From NCBI GenBank assembly GCA_030549205.1, contig JAUKTV010000003.1, positions 434,001 to 498,000 of the forward strand: DNA of 64,000 bases, given 5' to 3'. A program made the translations under genes and the position numbers. This document shows positions 19,946 through 31,701 of the stretch, piece after piece (position 1 is the stretch's first letter; the number at the start of each line of letters is the position of its first letter). The DNA is from Apiosordaria backusii (Eukaryota; Ascomycota; Sordariomycetes; Sordariales; Lasiosphaeriaceae). Below the pieces are notes generated by a model. That model was not told the origin of the DNA and did no database searches. It was given only the letters and a program-made list of their open reading frames with translations.

Positions 19946-21912
19946 TTTGACTGGATTACCTATATATTGAGGAGGCGTTGGTGAAGCAGTCGGTTCTGTG
20001 TTGAAAGATTTTTAATGTCCAGGAACAAGATAATGTGCACTGCCAGGGGAGGGAGGGAGGGAATGGTTTTTATAACAGAAGAAAATTATTGTGCTGTAAA
20101 GTTTGTGGAAAATGTCAATTCATGGCAAGCCACGGCGGTTGCCATTGGAAAGAAGGTTGGCACTGTGACCAACTTGGCGGCAGCCGTTTGCGACGCCACT
20201 ATCAGAAAGGCGTTGAGCATATCGGGGACTTGATCAAGGTTAAGTTTAGCCAGATCAATGGCCTCATCAGTGTGGCGTCGAACATAAAGCCATCTGTGAC
20301 ATCAAGTTGAATTCAAAAGGAGGTGCCAAGACCTGGCGTTGCTGTGCCAACGCACGGCCCCTTTTCTTGAGCCCCCCTTTTCCCCCTATGACAGCCAGTA
20401 CTCAGTAAGCTCTGTGACGAGGAAGCCGATCCGAATGGTATATCTAGAAGTAGTCTATTCAGGAATTGATATATGTGTGAATTTGGTTCTGTTCCCAGCT
20501 TGCCCAAATTGTTTGTTGCCTGTTTCATGAGCTCTGCCTGGACACCAAAGTCGGATGATTGCTTTGACAGGTGCCTCTGAGTTAAACAAGTCAAAGACAG
20601 CCATATGCACAGAAACCTTCATGTCTTTAAGTGCTGTATGTCTGTTGGCTGTTGTCACATCCTCAAGCAGGTCAAAGACTCTGGACAGGCTGACGCGTCT
20701 TGTCGTCTATAACATCCTCACATGTCTCTCCATGGCCAGATCACGACAGACTTGATCTGTCAAACATCAGAGAATCTGACACAGCAGAATCAATCTCCAG
20801 ACAGTTGAAATCCACTGGAAGGACTCGCATCATCAAACCGGCGTCCACCTTCCTCGATTGCTCTGTCCTTGCCAATTTCCGGGTCTGCAATAGGACTTGA
20901 CGCAGGCAACGAAATTTGATGCTTCCTTGCACTTCCGTAGCTCAACCAAGTGCGGCAGCGATTCTTTATATCTAACTCGGAGCGCCTGATTTGCCGATAG
21001 GAGACCCGCCTAGGGCACAATAGCACAATACTTCTAGTGGTTCTGGCTCTAGTTTTGGTTCTTCCATCTCTTCCACAACACCGTCCTCTTCCACCGCCCA
21101 TCATCACCGCCCATCACCACCGCTCTCCATCAGAGTCCTCGACAGCCGCTTTGGCCACCCACGCTAGCGCCATCCAACAGGACTCGACATCCTCAGGCTG
21201 CTGCACACAGAGCAGTACGAGACGCGTCTTCGACTGGCCCTATTCACTGTCTGTCGTCACCCCACCATCTTAAAAGTTCTTCCCTCGTCCTCCCCCGGAA
21301 AGGAATTCGACTTCGACTTTGCAACGACTGCAGAGACCTTGCAAACTCGACATCACCACTTTCTACTACAAGAACCACCTTCGGTAAGTTTATTTTCTTG
21401 CTCTCTTGTTTTCCGTCCCTTCTTGCCTTGACCCTCCCTCGCATCTTGTCTGCGAGAGTCGAGTCGAGATTGCCTCATTTCCCTGCTATTGTCGATGCCA
21501 TTCAGGCCTCAGGCAGTCACATTGTTTTTGTCAGCCCACAAAGCACGACTCGGACGACAATTGTCTGTCCTGACCTCTTCTTTTCTCTCCCCCACACACA
21601 TTCCCCAAACTCAGCCAGAACAACATATTTTGTTCGACAACACTCCATCATACACACCATCACATCTCCCAAGGTACACCAAATACTGCCATTGATTTTG
21701 GGCCAAAACTTCCAAGTGGAATTTCGACCTCGACTGTCGCCGATCCTCTTCGACCCTGCGGTCGTCGGGTCGACTTGATTTCATCTCGTCCTGTCTCGAG
21801 GGTTTGACACACGCCAACATCCCTATCTCTGCTCACCATGCTTGTCTTTTTCGCGACTCGACATCGACTGACATTTTTCACCCTGCAGCAACAACAAAAC
21901 AACACCGCCAAA
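19946..21912. other. Intergenic region between divergent genes
   Basis: About 2 kb. The part from 21250 is pyrimidine-rich and looks like the promoter and 5' leader of the gene at 21913; 21370-21900 could contain a leader intron (donor-like GGTAAGTT near 21383). No convincing coding frame. Confidence 0.4.
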
Positions 21913-23004
21913 ATGCCTGCCATCGACGCCGAGCAGCATCTCAAGTTCCTGTTGTCGTGCATCAAGCACGCCTCAGCCGGTAAAGTAAGTTGACATTCCA
22001 TTCCACCCTACCCACCATCTTGAACCGCTTTACTAACCACCCATCCTCCCAGGTTAACTTCGACGCCGTCGCTCAGGAGCTCGGCATTGTCTCCAAGGCT
22101 GCTGCGTAAGCCATTTCCCCCCCCAGTCCCCCTATCAATTGAGCCATCATTGCTAACAAATCCCCCCAGTGCCAAGCGCTACGAGCGACTCCTCAAAGCT
22201 CACGACATCAACCCCGCCGCCATCCCCAAGGGCGGTGCCGCCGATTCCACCCCCGCCAAGGGTGGTGCCGCTGGCAAGAACAAGCGCAAGCGCGCCGAGG
22301 CCCCCGCTCTCAAGGACGAGGACGACGAATCCGAGGAGCAGCCCATGATGGCCAAAAAAGAGAAGAAGGAGACCAACAAGGCTGCCAAGAAGGGCAAAAA
22401 GGGTGAGGACAACGACTCAAAGTTGAATGCTGACGGCGTGAACTTGTTTGATATTCCTGAGTACCCTCGCCATCTCCTTGCCGGCGGCAACAACCAACAG
22501 AAGGAGGGTGGTGAGGTTGGGGACAGGGAAGAGGAGGAAGGAGAGGATGATGTTGTCTTCCTTGGGGAGTCTGTGAGCTCTAGGACTACTACTGCTGCTA
22601 CTGCTGCTGCTGCTGCTGCTGCTCAGCCTCAGCAGCAGCGGATGAAGTTTGAGGATGTGGATCATGGGAGCGGGAATGACCATGGAAATGTTGTTTGGAT
22701 GAACCAGGCTAACGCAGGTTTTTCTTTTGCACAGTCAAGGTCAACCCCCCTGAGGAGGGAGGAGATGATGATGAGGGAGAGATCTGATGCCCCCGCTCTG
22801 GGTGGTTATTACCATGATCATCATGTTGTTGCTGCTGCTGCTGGTGCCCAGGGTGTGAGTGTGGAGGAGCGGGGTCATCAGGGGTATGGTGGTGGTGGTG
22901 GTGGTTCGTCTTCTTCTACGGCGGCTGCTGTTATTGGGAGTGGGGATTTGCAGCAGTATTATCGGCAGTTTGGAGAGGGGGAATATGATCATTGGGGTAA
23001 CTGA
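21913..23004 (+). CDS. Myb/SANT-like domain protein with phase-2 intron in the domain
   Basis: Three exons: 21913-21984, 22053-22105 and 22170-23004, giving 319 residues. Donors are GTAAGT and GTAAGC; acceptors are CTCCCAG and CCCCCAG. Spliced residues 1-55 read AEQHLKFLLSCIKHAS, GKVNFDAVAQELGI and SKAAAAKRYERLLK, the classic fungal Myb_DNA-bind_8 pattern and the clearest match among the loci here. The second intron is phase 2 and falls in the third helix, the same place as the variable/constant junction of the cassette locus. After the domain come a basic Lys-rich region with KNKRKR, an acidic segment and Ala, Gln, His, Gly and Ser homopolymer runs encoded by CTG-type microsatellites (about 22583-22640). 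Likely a nuclear DNA-binding protein of unknown target. Confidence 0.8.
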
Positions 23005-24286
23005 TCGGATGTGGACTGGAGATGGACATGGACATATGCGTATATGGAGTCTTGAGTTTTCATTTCTGCGTTGATCTTTGCGTTTGGAGCTTTTCGGACA
23101 TGATCATGGTGGTTGGAGTTGCGAAAGGGTTGAGGTAAGTTTTTCCCTTGTGCTGACTTCTGAGGACTTGATGCTGATATTGCAACACAGAACGATTTGA
23201 CAAGGAGTCCTGATCTGATGGCACGAGCATCATGGTTCAATGACAAGTTCTCTTTCTCTGGGAACACCTCCCAAGGAACATACGAAGGGGATGGAATGAG
23301 ATGGAACAGGCGGAGCTATCCGGAACATCATGGGCAAGGCGTTGGGTTTTGCGATTGGTTGCGAGGATTTCTTCTGTTTGGGCTTGCTTCTCATGCCGAT
23401 ATCGTCCATGCGAGACAAATAAAAAATGCGTTGATTTTCATGTTTGAGACCTGTGTGATGCTGATGTGGGAGGTTCTGGTGATTTCCATGCTATGCAACT
23501 GACCTTTGGTAATGATGCAATCTTGACATAGCGGTGAGGGGGTTGCTTTCTCTTCCAGCTAGACAGAGAGGTCGGAAAGCCAACTCCATGACGAAGTAAC
23601 CCCGCTGTTGAACGGGAAGCTGCTGTCGATGACGGTCTGGAAGTCAGTGTCTTAAATTGTGTTTGTTGCCAACACGAAAAAGAGCCGGATTGCTCATGTG
23701 TGCCCGGTGTTACACAAGGTATCGGCAGCTTGCAAAGTCTCTCCACTTTCAGGCTTGTTGTTTGCTTTTTGTTTGCCAATCTTTCACTGGGTTCAAAGAA
23801 ACCGTGTTGGAAGAAGCCTCCACTTACATGAAGACATCAAACAAGCTGAAATCTCTTTCCGAATATCGGAGACACACGATGGCACTTTTCGTCCCATCAC
23901 GGTAGGAATTCTGGGTGAGAAAGGGACTTAAAGAGACACCATCGCACCATCAACTTCCACTATCTCTTCTCACCATTAGCATCTTCTTTTCAGTATTTTC
24001 TGTCTCTTCAGCATCTTGAGCATCTCCAGCATCTTGAGCATCTTGAGCATCTTCAACATTTTCAACATTTTCAGCATCCACAGCATCTCTAAGCTATCTG
24101 TTTCATTTTTCTCTCTATATATATTCAATCTTCCAACAAATTGACCTCTTCAGGTCACGGCTTTTCAGCCACACCCTCATCACCTTTGTCATCACCACCT
24201 TCATCATCACCTTCAACACCTACCTGCACCCCACCTCACCTTCCATCACCTACCCACCTGCTCACCACCTGTCCACCTTCACCATC
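23005..24286. other. Intergenic region with a short iterated motif
   Basis: 1.3 kb. 23005-23200 is probably the 3' untranslated part of the Myb-like gene. Apart from the AGCATCTTG repeat, nothing specific is seen. Confidence 0.45.
24009..24090. repeat. AGCATCTTG-type minisatellite
   Basis: Nine- to twelve-base units AGCATCTTG, AGCATCTCC, AACATTTTC and AGCATCCAC repeated about eight times, upstream of the doubtful orphan frame. Confidence 0.65.
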
Positions 24287-25096
24287 ATGAGAGCCCCTGG
24301 CGCGGTCCAGGACTTCATCTGCCAGGAGATAGTAGACCGTCAGAGACCGGCTCCTCAAGTTCTGTGTAGCAGATGTCCCCTCGGAGCGAGGGGACTGTCC
24401 TGCTGGAGGGGCAAATGCTTCGACCATGCGTCACAACCTGACGACGAACTCCCTTCTGAGGACGCTCTTGGCTTTGCAGAAAAAAAGAGGCTGGATGATC
24501 TTTATGATCAGGTGCCTGTTATTTTGGAGACCGTTTGCAAATTTATTACCTCTTTAACCGAGCAAACGTTAAATACTATTTTCGCCATTCCGACAAATGG
24601 TTATTATTTCGGTACTACCTTAGTAATCGCAACCAACTTACTAAAAAGCCTAACCCAGATGGAGTTCCGGCGAAAATCTATAGGCCTCAATTACGGTATC
24701 CGCATATTCGATCTTTTACCTCAGAACCCACCAACCGACAATAGAAAATTGTTCAGGTTCTCACTGTCGACTGAGATGGTTACCCGACACCAGCATCGTC
24801 GTATTTCCCTACGTCCGTCCCTGTCCGAATCAAAGTTGTACAGGCACAGAGCCCCCCGCAGCCTAAGCACAGGCCTCGACCACGGCATCCGTTTATTCGA
24901 TTTTTTACCTCCAGGCCCAAAAGCCGACGAGGGAGTGTTGTTCAAGTGCTCACTGCCGACTGGGATGGACGCTTGCCCGACCACTCCACTGGGGTATTTC
25001 GCCACGTCCGTCCCTATCCGAATTAAAGTTGTACAGGCACAGAGCCCTCCGCAGCCCAAGACCTCTTTAGACACCGCAAGGATGTGTGGTGCCTGA
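24287..25096 (+). CDS. Doubtful orphan frame with a 63-codon internal duplication
   Basis: An open frame of 269 residues with a CATCATG start, in a region with no other gene. Its second half contains two copies of a 63-residue unit (from about 24681 and 24870; period 189 bp), each with an I-F-D-L/F-L-P motif and a later V/L-R-P-S/I-R-I-like segment. Copy 1 is richer in A/T at variable positions, and most differences look like transitions. The opposite strand is also open (25161-24721), because the period is a multiple of three. No known domain. It could be a species-specific protein, a pseudogene or part of an old repeat element. A related sequence recurs just downstream (see repeat entry). 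Confidence 0.25.
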   Translation: MRAPGAVQDFICQEIVDRQRPAPQVLCSRCPLGARGLSCWRGKCFDHASQPDDELPSEDALGFAEKKRLDDLYDQVPVILETVCKFITSLTEQTLNTIFAIPTNGYYFGTTLVIATNLLKSLTQMEFRRKSIGLNYGIRIFDLLPQNPPTDNRKLFRFSLSTEMVTRHQHRRISLRPSLSESKLYRHRAPRSLSTGLDHGIRLFDFLPPGPKADEGVLFKCSLPTGMDACPTTPLGYFATSVPIRIKVVQAQSPPQPKTSLDTARMCGA

Positions 25097-25205
25097 AGCA
25101 GCGCCACATCTGCTTGCTTGCTGCCAGCCGCCACTGGAACCAAGATACCCTCCAGGATCAATAGTTCGGCGCCACCTTGATAATCGGAACCAATTTGCCA
25201 AATAG
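24598..25205. repeat. Local duplication: two tandem 189-bp units flanked by related blocks
   Basis: Unit 1 starts about 24681 and unit 2 about 24870, with TGTACAGGCACAGAGCC in both. A block TTCGGTACTACCTTAGTAAT near 24609 recurs as TTCGGCGCCACCTTGATAAT near 25164. So the order is block-unit-unit-block, with mostly C/T and G/A differences. Confidence 0.6.
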
Positions 25206-26779
25206 CACTTACCTTACCTTACCTACACTACCGACCTTGCACCTTTCTTTACTCACCTCACCGTCCGAGAGACACTATGGCCTCGCAACCAAATCCCACC
25301 CTTGGAGCACGTCGAGTACGGTGGTCGTATATTATTTGCCAGACACCCAGAGCCCTTCCTGGCGCTTAGTCTAGTCACCGGAGCACCTCGGTGTTGTCCC
25401 ACTAAACACCAAGCTCTCTCCCGGCTCACTATTCGACCTACCTCTGCCTGGACGACTTCAAAGCGATGCTCCTCTTTGGTCTCCGGCAGCATTTCAGAGA
25501 GGACCTGACTTCCATCGCCAACAAGACAGCCTCCCAACCGCCCGCACCAGACCGCGTCTCTTTCTTGATGTCGAGCAGTAAAATGTCAAGAACGCTGCGC
25601 TCAGCCGAGCGCCACCAAAATGGAGCTTGGCAATGCTTTGCATTAACAGGTCTGGACTTGTGGGCCGATGGCCGATGGGACCACTTGAGGCCAGATGGGA
25701 GGTTCTGGGCTCAATGGAGCCCTCGAGGCCAGAGGCCGATAATAAGCCGCTCTTGTGTGATTCCTTTTGTATAAGTACGTGACTAGCTACGCTCGTTTAT
25801 TCAGATGAGGAAGTGGGCTGTGATGAATATGCAAAGGGTTGATTGATGGGTTGATGTCGAAGGCTGTCACTGCTCGGATAGATTTCGGCGATCTGAAAGC
25901 TGTGATCGCATCAGGTGTCGCACCATCATTGCTATTTTCTGATTATCACGATCCAGTTCTTGTTCTGGACGATGGAGGACTTGAGATTGACAGGGACCGG
26001 ATGAGCGGAAGTAAGGGAAGGGGTCTTGAGGAGAGATGTATGCATGAGAAGGGATAGTGTTTTTGTAGTTACTACCCTGAATACCATCACCAACTCAAAT
26101 CGCTTGTTCTGGTCTGATCTTATGAAATTGTGTGCGAGGTTGCTGTCGTGAGTCTGGGTTTGTTTACTTTGGTCGTCGGGGAAAAGGGGGCTCAAGCTCC
26201 AGGTTTCCGTTGGCAGCCGAACTCTGGACCCCCACACTTGCCGTTTGCCAAGATTGGAGAACCCGGCCACTTTTGGGGAGGGGTGATGCAACAATCCCGC
26301 AATTGTTCTCTGGAGGGTGGTGATGACAAATGGTGGGAGATGTTGCCCAAGATGTGCCTTTGGAAGACTGAAAATTGGTGATTGTGTCTGTGAATATCTT
26401 CATAGAGCTTCAGATCGCAAGACAGAAAGACTGAACTGTGAATAGAGGCAAAAACAGCGCTGCATGAATTCTATGAGAGGTTTGGGGTGGATCTTCGATG
26501 GTTCCAGAAACACCTCCAAACAGTGATCAAGTACAGCGCTATTCCCGATCCCGCCTAGTGTCGAGGGAGCTCGGGCCAATCCATTGGTGAATCTTGGGAA
26601 TTTTTTTTCGACGTCGTTGCCGAGCGCTGACATTGAATTTCTACTTTATCCCCCCCCATCAACCCATCCTCCCGCCCTGACGCCCTCCTCGCCGACGTCG
26701 ATCGTGATACCCAACCGAGTCTCCTTTTTGTTTTGAACCGGCTTTTTCTTTTCCTTCTTACAAACACACACAAGTCACA
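25097..26779. other. Intergenic region upstream of hsp60
   Basis: 1.7 kb. The end of the local duplication lies at its left edge and the hsp60 promoter and leader at its right. Short frames show no domain or consistent codon use. Confidence 0.45.
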
Positions 26780-28647
26780 ATGCAGCGCGCACTCACAAGA
26801 GCGTCGGTCTCTTCCCCGCTCAAGGCCGCCCGCATCCGTCCCACACAGCAGCTCCGCTTCGCTCACAAGGTATGTCTCCGGATGCGCCGCTTTTGTATTT
26901 GGAAGAAAAAGCAGTCACTGACAGGCCATGTCTACTCTAGGAGCTCAAGTTCGGTGTTGAGGGCCGTGCTGCTCTCCTCCAGGGTGTCGAGACCCTCGCA
27001 AAGGCCGTCGCTACCACCCTCGGTCCCAAGGGTCGCAATGTCCTCATCGAGTCCAGCTTCGGCTCCCCCAAGATCACCAAGGGTGAGTCTATACTCCACG
27101 GCATTCTCGTACACAACAAGGCAAGAGGCTAACATGAGACAAAAGATGGTGTAACGGTCGCCAGAGCCATCTCCCTCAAGGACAAGTTCGAGAACCTCGG
27201 TGCCAAGCTCCTCGCCGACGTTGCGTCCAAGACCAACGAGGTTGCCGGTGACGGTACCACCACTGCCACCGTCCTCGCCCGCGCCATTTTCGCCGAGACC
27301 GTCAAGAATGTCGCTGCCGGCTGCAACCCCATGGATCTCCGCCGCGGTATCCAGGCTGCCGTTGAGAACGTCGTCGAGTACCTCCAGAAGCACAGCCGGG
27401 ACATCACCACCTCGGAGGAAATTGCCCAGGTCGCCACCATTTCTGCCAACGGTGACGAGCACATTGGCAAGCTGATTGCCAACGCCATGGAGAAGGTCGG
27501 CAAGGAGGGTGTCATCACTGTCAAGGAGGGCAAGACCCTTCTCGATGAGCTCGAGGTTACCGAGGGTATGCGCTTCGACCGCGGCTTCGTCTCCCCCTAC
27601 TTCATCACGGACGCCAAGGCCCAGAAGGTCGAGTTCGAGAAGCCCCTCATCCTCCTTTCCGAGCAGAAGATCTCCTCGGCCATGGACATCATCCCCGCTC
27701 TCGAGATCTCCAACAAGCTCCGCCGTCCTCTTGTTATCATTGCTGAGGACTTTGAGGGTGAGGCTCTTGCCGTCTGCATTCTCAACAAGCTCCGTGGCCA
27801 GCTCGAGGTCGCCGCCGTCAAGGCCCCCGGCTTCGGTGACAACCGCAAGTCCATCCTTGGCGATCTTGCTGTCCTCACCAACGCGACCGTCTTCAGCAAC
27901 GAGCTCGATGTGAAGCTCGACAAGCTCACCCCTGACATGCTCGGCTCCACCGGCTCCATCACCATCACCAAGGAGGACACCATCATCCTCAACGGCGAGG
28001 GCAGCAAGGACGCCATTGCTCAACGCTGCGAGCAGATTCGTGGTGTCATGGCTGACCCCAACACCTCTGAGTATGAGAAGGAGAAGCTCCAGGAGCGTCT
28101 TGCCAAGCTCTCTGGCGGTGTTGCCGTCATCAAGGTCGGTGGCTCCTCGGAGGTTGAGGTGGGCGAGAAGAAGGACCGCTTCGTTGATGCGCTCAACGCC
28201 ACCCGGGCTGCCGTTGAAGAGGGTATCCTCCCCGGTGGTGGTACTGCCCTCATCAAGGCGTCCATCAACGCCCTCAAGGACCTCAAGCCGGCCAACTTTG
28301 ACCAGCAGCTTGGTGTGAGCATTGTCAGAAATGCCATCACCCGCCCTGCCAGGACCATTGTTGAGAACGCCGGGCTTGAGGGCTCTGTCATTATTGGCAA
28401 GCTCCAAGACGAGTATGTCAACGACTTCAACAAGGGCTTCAACAGCGCCAAGGGCGAGTACGTTGACATGATCGCTGCCGGTATCCTTGACCCCCTCAAG
28501 GTTGTCCGCACTGGTCTCGTTGATGCCAGTGGTGTTGCTTCCCTTCTTGGTACCACTGAGGTGGCGATCGTTGAGGCTGAGGACAAGACTCCTCCTCCCA
28601 TGGGCGGTGGCATGGGCGGTATGGGCGGCATGGGTGGCATGATGTAA
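26780..28647 (+). CDS. hsp60: Mitochondrial chaperonin Hsp60
   Basis: Three exons (26780-26869, 26941-27082, 27146-28647) give 577 residues, the usual Hsp60 length. The first exon (MQRALTRASVSSPLKAARIR...) is a basic, Ser/Ala-rich mitochondrial targeting sequence. The mature part begins KELKFGVEGRAALLQGV, with LGPKGRNVLI, the nucleotide-binding GDGTTTATVLARAI, the chaperonin signature AAVEEGILPGGG and a C-terminal Gly-Gly-Met tail. Hsp60 forms the GroEL-type ring that folds imported matrix proteins with ATP and Hsp10. Introns have donors GTATGT and GTGAGT; the second intron is phase 1. The third base is strongly C-biased (AAG, CTC, GCC), typical of a highly expressed gene and unlike most neighbours. 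Identification is secure. Confidence 0.98.
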
Positions 28648-29818
28648 GGAAACAAAAAAGCAAAAGCAAAAGCAAAAGCATGGTTTTTTTTTGGATTTTG
28701 GGCGACTCGGTTTGGGGGTTTATTTAAAAAGGTTTGGGTGTTATCGGACTGTACAATGTGTGCCATGTAATCTCTCCTCTCTACTTTCTCTCTCTGTGTT
28801 GATATCTGCATATTCCTTTGACGGCACCATGGTGGCATTGTATATTACGATCACACTGGGTTAGAGTAGAGGTAACAGACCACGATGTAATGATATGTTT
28901 TTTAGTTGTACATACATTAGGCAGTGAAATGGGTGCCTTCATGAACTGGTGAAGATGGTTGAAGAAAGGAGAAGGTGGGACAAGGCGGGACAAGGCGGGG
29001 TGCTCAGCCATCCACATCACGTAAGCTCTGTGAGTGGCTGTTCCTTGGTCACCGCCAATAACCTGACAACCCCACCAACCTCCAGGGTCAGGTTGTTGTT
29101 TTTCAGGCTGCGAGCTGCTTGCTGCCCCCCTCCATCCCCCCTCCATCCGTTTCATTATCGCCGTTTTTCGACCTCGACTGCCCGCGTGTCTTTTGACTAT
29201 CAAACCACTTCTTCAATTCATAACATCATAGTAAGTAACACACTTTATTTATGTGAACAACAACAAAACAGCTGCCTGTTTGTTTATGTCGGAGTGGGAG
29301 GTAGAGAGAGATGGACGAGGTTCCATGCAAGTGGGCTGTAATGTTAAACCCCTCTCTCGCCTTCCCTCACCAGGCGCAAATCAGGCCCACTTTCTTCGTT
29401 GTTCTCCCTATTCCTCTTTATTACTCCCCGTCTCCTTATCCAAAAGTGTTCAAGAGTTGCTTGTCTTGTCGTCGGGATTGATTACGTGTGTGTGCGTGTT
29501 GTCTTGTTCCTGTTCCTGTTTCTGTTCTGTTCTGTTCTTCTGTTCTCAGCTGCCTATGTTCATTTCCTCCCCCGCTATCTCTCTCACTCACTCACCCGCC
29601 GCACCGCAAGCCACCGACTTGGACCGACCGCTAACTTTTTTGCTCTCTTATTTTAAGCAACAGCCAGCAGCTGCGGAATATCATCACCGAAACGGTTTTT
29701 TGACAAGGACACGCACTCCACCACACCACACGTATCGCAATTTACTGCGCCAACGACCCGAGCTTCGTTTTAGGGAAATAGACCACGCGTTATCAAACCC
29801 CCCGTCAATACCGCAATC
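28648..29818. other. Intergenic region between hsp60 and cofilin
   Basis: 1.2 kb. Just after the hsp60 stop is a GCAAAA repeat (about 28659-28680). The right half is pyrimidine-rich (29390-29700), as expected for the cofilin promoter and leader; an open frame there (29253-29825) is composition-driven. Confidence 0.5.
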
Positions 29819-30986
29819 ATGGTGAGTTTATGTTTTTGGGGAAAGAAGAAGAAGAAGAGGATGATGATGGAGTTGGGAGCTGTTGCTTGCTTGTTGCTTG
29901 CGCGCATGATCCCCGCTTGTTGGATTGCGCGCCAGCCGGCCAAGCAAGCAACACAGGCAGACCCCCTCAAGAGAGAGAGAGAGAGAGAGAGAGAGATAAT
30001 AATAATAATCGACGATGTAATCGCTGACACATGATAAATTCTTCTTGCAGTCTCAATCTGGGTTAGTATTTCCTACTTCCTCCTATTCGATTCCATATCC
30101 CCTCGAACCCACGACCTGACCCCCCAACTCTCGACTGCCACTCGACCGACCAACAACCAAGTCGATCACTACAGCCAGCCCAACATGCCATTCCCCTCCT
30201 CAGAGAGGGGGAGAATTCCTCCATCGCCTTCTCCAAGCGACTACGGAAACAAAATCAGCGTTGAGAGACCTAAGAAAAAGAAGCTAACATGCCCTGAAAA
30301 TAAAACAGCGCCACCGTCAACGAGGAGTGCATAACCGCCTACAACGACCTCAAGCTCTCCAAGAAGTACAAGTACGTCATCTTCAAGCTCTCGGACGACA
30401 ACAAGCAGATTGTCGTCGACAGCACCAGCGAGGATGGCCCCGACTACGACGACTTTCGCGAGAAGCTCATCAATGCCAAGACGAAGAGCAAGACTGTATG
30501 TTACCCTCTGTGTCACAGCTGTCACAGCTGTCATAGCTCCTGTTCCGAGACAAAAGCTGATCCCTGAAACAACAGGGCGCCGTAGGCAAGGGTCCCCGCT
30601 ACGCCGTCTACGACTTTGAGTATAACCTCGCCTCTGGGGAGGGTGTCCGGTTTGTTTTTTCCCCCCCACCAAACATCATTTCCCCCTGTTACAGCATACT
30701 GAGTGAGAATATAGGAACAAGATCACCTTCATTGCCTGGTCCCCTGATGATGCCGGTATCATGGTATGTTTTATTCTTCTTTCCCCCCCCATCCCTACAC
30801 AGCAAAAGGGAGGTTATTAATGTGTTGTGTGTGAAATAATTCTAGGCCAAGATGGTCTACGCCTCCTCCAAGGAGGCCCTCAAGCGCTCCCTCCCCGGCA
30901 TCGCCACCGAGGTCCAGGCCAACGACGCCGATGACATCGAGTACGAGTCGCTCGTCAAGACGGTGAGCAAGGGGACTGCTGCTTAA
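29819..30986 (+). CDS. cof1: Cofilin (ADF/cofilin actin-severing protein)
   Basis: Six exons: 29819-29821, 30051-30061, 30309-30495, 30576-30649, 30715-30763 and 30846-30986, total 154 residues. The first coding exon is only the ATG, and the second is 11 nt. Splicing gives MSQSGATVNEECITAYNDLK, then KYKYVIFKLSDDNKQIVV, RYAVYDFEYNL, RNKITFIAWSPDDAGIM and KMVYASSKEALKRSL, the whole ADF-H domain. Cofilin binds and severs ADP-actin filaments and drives actin turnover; Ser2 or Ser4 near the N-terminus lies where phosphoregulation occurs in animals. Donors are GTGAGT, GTTAGT, GTATGT, GTTTGT and GTATGT. Intron 1 contains GA and ATA microsatellites. Five introns in a gene this small is dense. Identification is secure. 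Confidence 0.97.
29971..30009. repeat. GA and ATA microsatellites in cofilin intron 1
   Basis: About twelve GA units followed by four to five ATA/AAT units, inside the first intron and upstream of the TTCTTGCAG acceptor. Confidence 0.8.
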
Positions 30987-31701
30987 ATTTTCTGGGCCCG
31001 GCAAAGCAATTTGGGGGTTGATGATGAAAATTACTGGCAACCATGGTTGACATGAAAAAGAGGAGGGGGGTGGGGGGGGTTATGTTAGGGTGGAAGAAGA
31101 AGAAGGAAGATGAGAGAGGTGGCAGGGGGAGGAGGAGCATGCTGTAGTTGTCCGAAATGCGTGTTGTTGTTCTTTGTGGTGTTACACTTGATGAAGTATC
31201 TTTTTGATCATGAAAAACTGAAGGTTATGTTTGTTGTTGTGTTGGCGCAGTTTTCGTTATCATGCGGATGATGATCTGGCAAGCAGCCGAAAGACACCTT
31301 TTCTTTTTTTTTTATCATTGTGTGTGGTTTTTTCTTTCCAGAGTGAGAAGGGGGGGGGGGGGAGGTTGATGATGGTGGATAAGGTTTTTTCCAGGTAGGT
31401 ATATGGGGAGGTAGGAAGGGGTTGCCTGGTGTTTGTTATCATCAACCCCCTTTTCAGAAACAGGAGTGGTTCGGTGGTGGTTGGAATCACAATGTTTGGG
31501 CCGTGATGGATGGATGATGCTACGACTTTCGCTGGACGTTGATGTATGATATCACTTCAAAAACTTCAACAATATAACTCGCTCTCAGGATATGCAACAA
31601 CAACAGTAAGTGGTATTTCGCCTGCAAAAAAACAGCATAACCTCTCCATACTAGATAGACGCCGGTGACATTACCCTGGTAGATATCTCTTTCCAGCATA
31701 A
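30987..31701. other. Intergenic region between convergent genes
   Basis: About 700 bp between the cofilin stop and the stop of the leftward Get5-like gene. It contains G-run and T-run sequence (31060-31100, 31295-31365) and no coding frame. Confidence 0.55.

Noticed and set aside
24000..24095. CRISPR-like array
   Set aside because: Short 9-12-base direct iterations without spacers, in a eukaryotic genome; a minisatellite.
26932..28407. 491-codon open frame on the minus strand across hsp60
   Set aside because: Antisense shadow of a highly biased coding sequence; the plus strand is unmistakably Hsp60 with conserved motifs and introns.
29253..29825. 190-codon frame before cofilin
   Set aside because: Pyrimidine-rich leader sequence with Ser/Leu/Phe/Cys bias; it overlaps the cofilin start and shows no domain.
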